From the NCBI RefSeq assembly GCF_030695125.1, contig NZ_JAUYTP010000029.1, forward strand, positions 496,001 through 560,000: a stretch of 64,000 nucleotides of DNA, in the 5' to 3' direction. Source of the stretch: Allobosea sp. (GTDB lineage Bacteria; Pseudomonadota; Alphaproteobacteria; Rhizobiales; Beijerinckiaceae). The translations under genes and the position numbers were made by a program. Shown piece after piece: positions 54,070 to 60,952 of the stretch. The number at the start of each line of letters is the position of its first letter. Within the stretch, counting starts at the first letter, position 1. A model generated the notes under the pieces. That model did not search any database. It was not told the origin of the DNA and saw nothing but the letters and a program-made list of their open reading frames with translations.

Positions 54070-55476
54070 TCAGGCGGCGAGCAGGGCGGGCCGCGTCACA
54101 CGCCACTGAGTCGCCTGCTCATAGGCGTGGCCGAGCTGGAACACAGTCGTCTCGGCGAAGGGGTGCCCGGCGAGCTGGATCGCGACCGGCAGGCCCGTTC
54201 CCGCCTCATAGCCGGCGCAGAGCGCCAGCGCCGGGAGGCCCGTAACGTTGAAGGGCATGGTGATCGAGGGCTTCTGGTACATCAGCCATTTCGGCACCTT
54301 GTCGATCGCCTGCGCCGGGAAAGGCGAGCCGGCCGTCAGCAGCACGTCGACGCCGATCATCGCCTCGGCGACGGCGGCGCAGAGCTCCTGCCGGCGCCGC
54401 AGCGCCTGGACATAGTCGGCGCCTGTCAAAAGCCCGCCCATGCTGATCCGGTCGCGCGCGATCTCGCCATAGAGTTCCGGCGTCGCCCGCAGATCCGCCT
54501 GGTGGATCGCGAAGGCTTCCGACGACATGATGATCAGCCCCACCGCGGCGAAATCCATCAGCGGCGGCAGCCTCACCTCCTTGATCACGCAGCCGAGCGA
54601 CTTGTAGACCGCGATCGCCTGCTCGATCGCCGCCAGCACGGGCGGCGCCGCCTGATGGTCGGTCTCGTGGAAATGACGGATCACGCCGATGGTCTTGCCC
54701 TTCACCGTCTCGTCGAGCTTTTCGGTGAAGTCCGGCACCGCCACATCGGCGCAGGCCGGATCGAGCGGGTCATGGCCCGCCATCGCCTGCAGCATCAGCG
54801 CCGCATCCTCGACCGTCCAGCACATCGGCCCGGCATGGTCGAGCGATTGCGACAGCGGGAGGATGCCCCTTCGCGAGAGCAGCCCATAGGTCGGCTTGAT
54901 GCCCGCCAACCCGCACAGCGAGGACGGACTGCGGATCGAGCCGCCGGTGTCCGAGCCGGTCGCGCCCAGCACCATGCCGGCAGCGACCGCCGCGCCCGAG
55001 CCGGATGAGGAGCCCCCCGTGGTCCGGGCCGGATCCCAGGGGTTGCGCGCGGGCGGCGTGAACAGGTCGAAGGAGGGCCCGCCGATTGCGAATTCGAAGG
55101 TGCCGAGCTTGCCGGTGATGACCGCGCCGCTCGCGCGCAGCTTCGTAACCGTGAAGGCGTCCTCGGTCGGCACGCGGCGCTTCAGCAGGTTGGAATGCCC
55201 CGTCGTGGCCACGCCAGCCGTATCGTAGATGTCCTTCAGCCCGACCGGAATACCGTGCATCGGGCCGCGCGGCCCGCTTGTCCCGATCTCGACTTCGGCC
55301 GCCTCGGCCGCTTCCAGCGCCAGCTCCGGCGTGAAGGCGACATAGGTGCTCAAGCTGGCGTCGAGCGCCTCGGTTCGAGCGATGCAGGCCTTGGTCAGCT
55401 CGACCGGCGAGAGCTTGCGCTTTGCGATCAGCGTCGAGGCCTCGCGGATGGTGAGCAGCGTGGGATCGCTGACCAT
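54070..55476 (-). CDS. Amidase-signature hydrolase, copy 4
   Basis: The protein has 468 residues. K81 in VGLKDIYDTAG, cis-Ser loop TTGGSSSGSGAAVAAG (about 152-167) and nucleophile S180 in GSDTGGSIRSP. Start at 55476 is chosen because the AtzG-like stop codon ends 2 nt before it and the amidase homology starts just after (LLTIREASTLIAKRKLSPVELTKA). It shares the long block GIKPTYGLLSRRGILPLSQSLDHAGPMCWTVED type with copies 2, 5 and 6. Confidence 0.94.
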   Translation of the reverse strand: MVSDPTLLTIREASTLIAKRKLSPVELTKACIARTEALDASLSTYVAFTPELALEAAEAAEVEIGTSGPRGPMHGIPVGLKDIYDTAGVATTGHSNLLKRRVPTEDAFTVTKLRASGAVITGKLGTFEFAIGGPSFDLFTPPARNPWDPARTTGGSSSGSGAAVAAGMVLGATGSDTGGSIRSPSSLCGLAGIKPTYGLLSRRGILPLSQSLDHAGPMCWTVEDAALMLQAMAGHDPLDPACADVAVPDFTEKLDETVKGKTIGVIRHFHETDHQAAPPVLAAIEQAIAVYKSLGCVIKEVRLPPLMDFAAVGLIIMSSEAFAIHQADLRATPELYGEIARDRISMGGLLTGADYVQALRRRQELCAAVAEAMIGVDVLLTAGSPFPAQAIDKVPKWLMYQKPSITMPFNVTGLPALALCAGYEAGTGLPVAIQLAGHPFAETTVFQLGHAYEQATQWRVTRPALLAA

Positions 55477-55477
55477 C

Positions 55478-55666
55478 TCAGCGACCCGCCGGCGCGAAGA
55501 TATGCGCGGGCTCGGCATCATAGCCGCGCGGCTGGCGTACGCGCTCGCGCATCGCCTGCAGCATCATGTAGGCGCTGCGCATTTCCTCCATGTTCGCAGG
55601 GCTGACGCTGATGCCGGCCCGGTCGAGCAGCACCTGGAAGGCTTCGGTCGAGATGGTCTCGCTCAT
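55478..55666 (-). CDS. AtzG-like small amidase partner, copy 4
   Basis: The protein has 62 residues, the shortest copy. ISTEAFQVLLDRAGISVSPANMEEM helix, then VRQPRGYDAEPAHIFAPAGR with the same tail motif as copy 3. Start at 55666 follows a GGAGACG-type site. Encoded 1 nt before amidase 4. Confidence 0.75.
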   Translation of the reverse strand: MSETISTEAFQVLLDRAGISVSPANMEEMRSAYMMLQAMRERVRQPRGYDAEPAHIFAPAGR

Positions 55667-55698
55667 GATCGTCTCCGGGAGAGGGGAATGCGGGGCCG

Positions 55699-57117
55699 TC
55701 ACTCGGCGGCGAGCGCCTGCTGCGCCCATTGCGCCGGGCGCAGATCGCGGAAGGCCGTGGCCTTCTCGAAGGCGCTGCCGACGCGCAGCACGAGATCGTC
55801 CTGGAAGGGCCGCCCGACGATCTGCATATTCAGGGGCAGCCCCGCCGCCGAGAAACCCGAACAAACCGACAGCGCCGGCGAGCCGGTCAGGTTGAAGACG
55901 CGGGTGAAGGAGGGCCGGGAGCGCGACATCATGTTGCCGAGGTCGCCGAGCTTGGGCGCCACGCCCGGCATGGTCGGACAGATCAGCACGTCGACGCTCT
56001 CGAACACGGTCGCGATCTCGGCGATCAGCCGGCCGCGCTCGCGCAGCGCGTTGACATAGTCGCAGGCGCGGATGAAGGCGCCCATCATGATGCGCTGGCG
56101 GGCAAGCTCGCCATAAAGCTCAGGCGTCGCCTTCAGCGTCTCCTCATGGAAGGCGAAGGCCTCCGAGCGCGAGATCAGGGCGGCGACGTCGCCATATGCC
56201 GAGAGCGGTGACAGCGTGACGTCCATCACCTCGCAGCCCAACTCCCGGAAGGTCACCAGCGCCGCCTCGATGCCGGCCTTGATCTCGGGGTCGATCTCGG
56301 CGTCGCTCTCGAAGAAATGCCGGACCACGCCGATGCGCAGCCCCTTTACATCTTTCTGCACGGAACCGGCGAAGTCGGGTTTGGCGACGTCGGCGCTGCC
56401 GGGGTCGAGCGGGTCGTGCTGCGCCAGCACCTCCATCATCAGCGCGCAATCCTCGCTGGTCCAGCACATCGGCCCGCCATGGTCGAGGCTGAAGGAGAGC
56501 GGCAGGATGCCCCGGCGGCTGACCAGACCATAGGTCGGCTTCAGGCCGGAAATCCCGCACCAGGCCGCCGGCCCGCGGATCGAGCCGCCGGTGTCGGTGC
56601 CCATCGAGCCCATGGCGAGCCCGGCCGCGATCGCGGCGCCCGAGCCGGAGGAGGAGCCCGCCGGATCATGGGCGAGGTTCCACGGGTTCTTCGCCGGCGG
56701 CCAGGGCAGGTCGAAGGAGGTGCCGCCGATCGCAAACTCCCAGGTCGAGAGCTTGCCGAGGAGGATGGTGCCCGCCTCCGCCAGGAGCCGCGTCGTCGTC
56801 GCATCCGCCTCGGGCACATGGTCCTTGTAGAGGGCGGAATGGCCGGTCGTGGGGATGCCCTTGGTGTTGTAGATGTCCTTCAGCCCGATCGGCACGCCAT
56901 GCAGCGGGCCCTTGTAAGCACCCTTCATGATCTCGCCCTCGGCCTTGCGCGCGGCCGCCATCGCCTGCTCGGGCAGCACGCGGATATAGGCGTTGAGCTG
57001 CCCGTCAAAGGCCTCGATCCGGGAGAGATAGGACGCGGTCAGTTCGACCGGGGAGAGTTTCTTCGCCTTCAGCAGCGGAGCGGCCTCGGCGATGGTCAAA
57101 TTGTGCAGCGCGGTCAT
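55699..57117 (-). CDS. Amidase-signature hydrolase, copy 5
   Basis: The protein has 472 residues. K80 in IGLKDIYNTKG, cis-Ser loop PAGSSSGSGAAIAAG (about 152-166) and nucleophile S179 in GTDTGGSIRGP. ATG 57117 is preferred to a GTG at 57129, which would overlap the AtzG-like stop codon; GAGGGCC lies before the ATG. Its neighbour genes are small partner 5 upstream and partner 4 downstream, in the repeating pattern partner-amidase. Confidence 0.94.
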   Translation of the reverse strand: MTALHNLTIAEAAPLLKAKKLSPVELTASYLSRIEAFDGQLNAYIRVLPEQAMAAARKAEGEIMKGAYKGPLHGVPIGLKDIYNTKGIPTTGHSALYKDHVPEADATTTRLLAEAGTILLGKLSTWEFAIGGTSFDLPWPPAKNPWNLAHDPAGSSSGSGAAIAAGLAMGSMGTDTGGSIRGPAAWCGISGLKPTYGLVSRRGILPLSFSLDHGGPMCWTSEDCALMMEVLAQHDPLDPGSADVAKPDFAGSVQKDVKGLRIGVVRHFFESDAEIDPEIKAGIEAALVTFRELGCEVMDVTLSPLSAYGDVAALISRSEAFAFHEETLKATPELYGELARQRIMMGAFIRACDYVNALRERGRLIAEIATVFESVDVLICPTMPGVAPKLGDLGNMMSRSRPSFTRVFNLTGSPALSVCSGFSAAGLPLNMQIVGRPFQDDLVLRVGSAFEKATAFRDLRPAQWAQQALAAE

Positions 57118-57125
57118 GGCGGCCC

Positions 57126-57317
57126 TCACTTGGTCCAGAGCCGGAGCGCGTGGATGGGCTCCTGCAGGTAGCTGCGCTTGACCCGGATGTTCCGGGCGGC
57201 GGTTTCCAGATCGGCGACGGAGCCCTTCAGGGACTCCAGCGTCTCCGGGCCGACCCTCAGGCCGTATTCGGCGAGCTTGGCCTCGATCGGGATCGGCGTG
57301 GCGGGCGTGTCGGTCAT
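57126..57317 (-). CDS. AtzG-like small amidase partner, copy 5
   Basis: The protein has 63 residues (MTDTPATPIPIEAKLAEYGLRVGPETLESL...). IRVKRSYLQEPIHALRLW keeps R-x-Y-x2-EPxH of copies 3 and 4. Encoded 8 nt before amidase 5. Confidence 0.7.
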   Translation of the reverse strand: MTDTPATPIPIEAKLAEYGLRVGPETLESLKGSVADLETAARNIRVKRSYLQEPIHALRLWTK

Positions 57318-57355
57318 GGCGGCCTCCGGGGCGAGGATGAAAAGGCGAGCGGCGG

Positions 57356-58780
57356 CTATTCGGCGGCGAGGCTCATCGGCGCCGCGGCCTCCAGGGCAGG
57401 CCGGCGCGCGCGCCAGGCGGTCGCGGCCTCATAGGCCTGGGCGGCGCGGTAGATCGTCGCCTCGCCAAAGGCATGGCCGGCGATCTGGACCGAGAGCGGC
57501 AGGCCGGAGGCCGAGAAGCCGCAGCACATCGTCAGCGAGGGCATGCCGGTGACGTTGAAGGGGATGGTCAGCGGCGGCTTGCTGAACAGGCCGAATTTCG
57601 GGATTTCGGTGATCACCGGGGCGGGCGTCGCGGTGGCCGCGGAGACGACGATGTCGAAGCGCGCCATCGTCTTGGCGACAGCCGCGACCAGTTCCGTCCG
57701 CATCCGCAACGCCTGGACATAGTCGCTGGCGTCGATCAGCCCGGCCAGCAGCAGCCGGTCGCGCAGGATCTCGCCATAGAGCTCGGGCCTCGCCTGGATG
57801 TTGGGCTCATGGATGGCGAAGGCTTCCGAGAGCAGGATCATCATCCCGCAGGCGGCGAAATCGGCCAGCGGCGGCAGCGTCACCTCCTCGACCGTAGCGC
57901 CGAGATCCGCCAGCGTCGTGGCCACCCCGGCGACCGCGCCTTGCACCTCGTCCGTGGCCTCCGCCTGCGCCCCGAGCGAGGGCAGATAGCCGACGCGCAG
58001 ACCCTTCACGCCGGCGCCCAGCAGCGCCTCGGGCATGGGGTCGGGCCGGTCGGCGCTCGCGGGGTCGAGCCGGTCATGCCCGGCGAGAACCTTCATGAGG
58101 AGGGCGTTGTCCTGGACCGTCCAGGTCATCGGGCCGATGTGGTCGAGGCTCTGCGACAGCGGCAGCACGCCGCGCCGCGAGACCAGCCCATAGGTCGGCT
58201 TCATCCCGACGAGGCCGCAGAACGCCGCCGGCAGGCGGATCGAGCCGCCCGTATCGGTGCCGAGCGCCGCCGGCACATAGCCGGCCGCCACCGCGGCGCC
58301 CGAGCCTGAGGAGGAGCCGCCGGTGAAATGCGCGAGGTTCCAGGGGTTGCGCGCCGGCGGGAAGGGCAGGTCGAAGGAGGGGCCGCCCATGGCGAATTCA
58401 TGGGTTGCCAGCTTGCCGAGGATGACAGCGCCCGCCGCCTTCAGCTTCTGGGTGACGAAGGCGTCGTCGGTCGCCCAATTGTCGATGAGCTGGTGCGAAT
58501 GGGCGGTGGTGCGCACGCCCTTGAGGTCGATGATGTCCTTCAGCCCGACCGGCACGCCATGCAGCGGCCCACGGCTGATCCCGGCCATCACCTCGTCCTC
58601 GGCCTTCTTGGCCTGGGCGAGGGCAAGATCGGCGGTCACTTCGATGAAGGCATGGGTCATCCCGTCGAGCGCGGCGACGCGGGCGATCAGCGCCTTCGTC
58701 AGCTCGACCGGGGAGACGGTCTTGGCAGCGATCCCTTTGGCAAGGTCTGCGACGGTCATGAAATGCAGCGGAGCGGACAT
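57356..58780 (-). CDS. Amidase-signature hydrolase, copy 6 (no adjacent small partner)
   Basis: The protein has 474 residues. K81 in VGLKDIIDLKG, cis-Ser loop TGGSSSGSGAAVAAG (about 153-167) and nucleophile S180 in GTDTGGSIRLP. It follows the second binding-protein gene directly; the 99-bp gap upstream contains a hairpin and cannot encode an AtzG-like protein. It may work alone or use a partner encoded by another pair. Confidence 0.94.
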   Translation of the reverse strand: MSAPLHFMTVADLAKGIAAKTVSPVELTKALIARVAALDGMTHAFIEVTADLALAQAKKAEDEVMAGISRGPLHGVPVGLKDIIDLKGVRTTAHSHQLIDNWATDDAFVTQKLKAAGAVILGKLATHEFAMGGPSFDLPFPPARNPWNLAHFTGGSSSGSGAAVAAGYVPAALGTDTGGSIRLPAAFCGLVGMKPTYGLVSRRGVLPLSQSLDHIGPMTWTVQDNALLMKVLAGHDRLDPASADRPDPMPEALLGAGVKGLRVGYLPSLGAQAEATDEVQGAVAGVATTLADLGATVEEVTLPPLADFAACGMMILLSEAFAIHEPNIQARPELYGEILRDRLLLAGLIDASDYVQALRMRTELVAAVAKTMARFDIVVSAATATPAPVITEIPKFGLFSKPPLTIPFNVTGMPSLTMCCGFSASGLPLSVQIAGHAFGEATIYRAAQAYEAATAWRARRPALEAAAPMSLAAE

Positions 58781-58835
58781 GGCACGGGCCTCCTGACGGA
58801 CGGTGGCGGGCGGCGGGATCGAGCAAAGGGTGGCG

Positions 58836-58868
58836 GCGGGGGCGGGCCGGGGAGGAAACCGCCCCCGC
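58836..58868 (-). promoter_or_regulatory. Intercistronic hairpin after binding-protein gene 2
   Basis: GCGGGGGCGG pairs with CCGCCCCCGC across a 13-nt loop. It lies just past the binding-protein stop codon, as the hairpin at 42483 does for copy 1. Confidence 0.55.
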
Positions 58869-58879
58869 GCCGGTGACGC

Positions 58880-60511
58880 TCAGTCGAGGCTGATCGTCAC
58901 GAAGTCCTGCATCCAGCTCTGGGCCGGCACGAAACCCTTCACCTTCGGCGACATCGCCCGCGGATTCAGGTCGTGGACGATGAAGAGCCGCCCGGCCTGC
59001 TCGCTGACGATCTCGTGCAGCCGGGTGAACATGGCGAGCGACTTCTCCGGCTCGAAGGTGTTCATCGCCTGCACCGCCAGCTCGTCGAACTCCTTGTTGT
59101 CGAACCAGCCCCAGTTCAGCCCGCCGGGCGCGCGCCTCGCGGTCGAGAAATGGCTGATCATGCCGGAGACGGGGTCGACCGAGCCGAGCGAGATATTGAT
59201 CGCGTCATAGGTCGGCGCGCGCTCCCAGCCCTTGAAGAACAGGTCGAGCAGGGCGTTCCAGTCGAGCACCTCGAACTTGACCCGGAAGCCGACCGCTTCG
59301 AGCTGCGCCTTGACCAGCTCGTTCATCGGCAGCGGCTGCATCTGGCCCGAGCCGGAGGTCGAGATGCCGACCGTGATGGCGCAGGGGTAGCAGCCGGCCT
59401 CCTTGAGCAGGGCCGTCGCCTTCTTCGGGTCGTAGGGGTAGGTCTTCGGCTTGCCGTAGATCGCCTGGTAGGGGGTGAACAGGGCCTCGCTTGCCTCGGC
59501 GATGCCGCCGAGCATCTCGACCATCTCCTTGCGGTCCATCGCATGGTTGGCCGCCTGGCGGACCTTGATGTCCTTGAAGGCGCCGCGCTGGAAATTGAAC
59601 TGGTAATGCCAGTTGTGCGGATAGGTCAGCGTCGTCACACGCATGCCCGCCGCCTTCAGTCGCGGTAGCGTATCGGGCGACGGCGCCTCGATGAAATCGA
59701 CCTGGCCCGAGAGCAGAGCCGCCGCCCGCGTCGTCGCCTCCGGCATCGGGATCAGCACCATGCGGTCATGCTTGGGCGTGCGGGCCGGGTTCCAGTAATC
59801 GGGGTTGCGCACGAGCTCGAGCCGCTCGCGGGGCACGACCGAGCCGAACTTGTAGGGGCCCGACCCCTGCGGCGACTGCGCATAGACCTTGTAGTCGTAG
59901 CCCGCCTTCTCCAGCGCGCATTTCGAGATCACGAACCAGACGGCCATGTTGTAGGGGAAGACCGATTCCGGGACCTTGGTGTCGACGGCGATGGTGTAGT
60001 CGTCGATCTTGACGGCGCCGGCGACGTTGACCGTGCGCGAGCGGTTGCGCGCGAAATGGACGGGATTGAACTGCGGCACCTTGTCGTCGGTGATGCGCGC
60101 GATGTTCCAGAGCGCGGCCTCGGCATTCCAGGGGCAGCCATCGTGGAACTTCACGTCGCGCCGCAGCTCGAAGATCCAGCGCTTGGTGTTGGTGGGATCG
60201 GGATACCATTTCGAGGCCAGCCCCGCCGTCGGCACCGCCTCGCGGTCCGAGCGCGTCAGGTCCCAGTTCAGGAAGCTGTCATAGAGCGAGAAGCCGACGA
60301 AACGCTGGCCTTCCGCGCCCTGATCGGGATGGCCGGTCCAGTCGGGAATGTCGCCGGCGGTCATCGCGACGCGAAGGACCTTTTCCTGGGCGAGTGCCGG
60401 GGCGGATGGCGCCAGCGTCAGCGTGGCGCCGATGGCGAGCGCGGCGAGAGCCGCCGACACGCGGCAGGTCAGGCGGGAACGGGGTGTTGGGATGGAAGCC
60501 GGGAACCGCAT
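58880..60511 (-). CDS. ABC transporter substrate-binding protein (family 5), copy 2
   Basis: The protein has 543 residues from ATG 60511, which follows GGAGG. Signal peptide up to APALAQ, mature start EKVLRVAMTAGDIPDW. It is a close paralogue of the product of 40848: shared blocks include MPEATTRAAALLSGQVDFIEAPSPDT and SGSGQMQPLPMNELVK, and a CYPC pair replaces CFPC. No permease or ATPase genes accompany it, so it probably feeds the importer encoded at 42561-46629, widening its substrate range. First gene of the long leftward operon. Confidence 0.94.
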   Translation of the reverse strand: MRFPASIPTPRSRLTCRVSAALAALAIGATLTLAPSAPALAQEKVLRVAMTAGDIPDWTGHPDQGAEGQRFVGFSLYDSFLNWDLTRSDREAVPTAGLASKWYPDPTNTKRWIFELRRDVKFHDGCPWNAEAALWNIARITDDKVPQFNPVHFARNRSRTVNVAGAVKIDDYTIAVDTKVPESVFPYNMAVWFVISKCALEKAGYDYKVYAQSPQGSGPYKFGSVVPRERLELVRNPDYWNPARTPKHDRMVLIPMPEATTRAAALLSGQVDFIEAPSPDTLPRLKAAGMRVTTLTYPHNWHYQFNFQRGAFKDIKVRQAANHAMDRKEMVEMLGGIAEASEALFTPYQAIYGKPKTYPYDPKKATALLKEAGCYPCAITVGISTSGSGQMQPLPMNELVKAQLEAVGFRVKFEVLDWNALLDLFFKGWERAPTYDAINISLGSVDPVSGMISHFSTARRAPGGLNWGWFDNKEFDELAVQAMNTFEPEKSLAMFTRLHEIVSEQAGRLFIVHDLNPRAMSPKVKGFVPAQSWMQDFVTISLD

Positions 60512-60563
60512 GCGAAACCTCCGGACGGGATGGGCGAGCCGCGATGCGGCTTGATCCGGGCTG

Positions 60564-60579
60564 TGCAATGCGCGTGCCA
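60564..60579 (-). promoter_or_regulatory. Sigma-54 promoter of the long amidase operon
   Basis: Minus-strand TGGCACGCGCATTGCA is a full consensus -24/-12 element. Start expected near 60553, about 42 nt before the ATG. Confidence 0.9.
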
Positions 60580-60589
60580 AGGCCAATAA

Positions 60590-60601
60590 ATTGTATCCAA
60601 T
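60590..60601. promoter_or_regulatory. ATTG-TATC-CAAT operator
   Basis: Perfect arms and the same 12-mer as at 39404, exactly 10 bp upstream of the -24 box. Confidence 0.75.
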
Positions 60602-60673
60602 AATAGAGGGGGCCGCGGGAGATGTGGGCCAAAAACGCGATCTGACAGAGGTTGGCGCTGGGGGTCGCGATAG

Positions 60674-60685
60674 ATTGCATCCAGA
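60674..60685. promoter_or_regulatory. ATTG-CATC-CAGA distal operator copy
   Basis: Six of 8 arm bases match. It lies 84 bp (eight helical turns) from the promoter-proximal copy. Confidence 0.45.
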
Positions 60686-60838
60686 AATCCTGCCGGCAGG
60701 CGGCGCGGGATGGGGTGAGGTCGCCCGTTCGCGTCATGGCAGCCCTGCACAGTCGTTCTGGGCAGCGTTACACTGGTCGCGACCGGGTGGCGGCGCACCG
60801 CCTCGCCGCAGACGCGATCGGGGTCGGGCGTGGCTCAA

Positions 60839-60850
60839 GATGGATACAAT
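60839..60850. promoter_or_regulatory. ATTG-TATC-CATC distal operator copy (reverse orientation)
   Basis: Read on the minus strand as ATTGTATCCATC; one arm and the TATC centre are perfect. About 250 bp upstream of the proximal copy. Confidence 0.4.
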
Positions 60851-60952
60851 TTCGGTCGTGTGAATGGAATTTGGGCAGGCCGGAGGGCCGTGCGGGGCGT
60901 CGCCGCCCTGGCGAAGCAGGGTGGCCGTCGACAGCCGCGGCTTTCGTCCCGC

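Larger units (their letters stand above)
60602..60952. other. Upstream regulatory region between adhesin and amidase operon
   Basis: No gene seen. It holds two further operator copies (60674 and 60839) and a weak hairpin GCCGCCCTG / CAGGGTGGC (60902-60925) that could end the adhesin transcript. Confidence 0.5.

Noticed and set aside
32355..58780. Amidases as GatA of the tRNA-dependent amidotransferase
   Set aside because: No GatB gene is present, there are six paralogues, and the small partners resemble AtzG more than GatC.
39340..60952. NtrC-type enhancer sites (GCAC..GTGC) upstream of the sigma-54 promoters
   Set aside because: I looked for facing GCAC/GTGC half sites and saw no convincing pair; NtrC control remains possible but is not shown.
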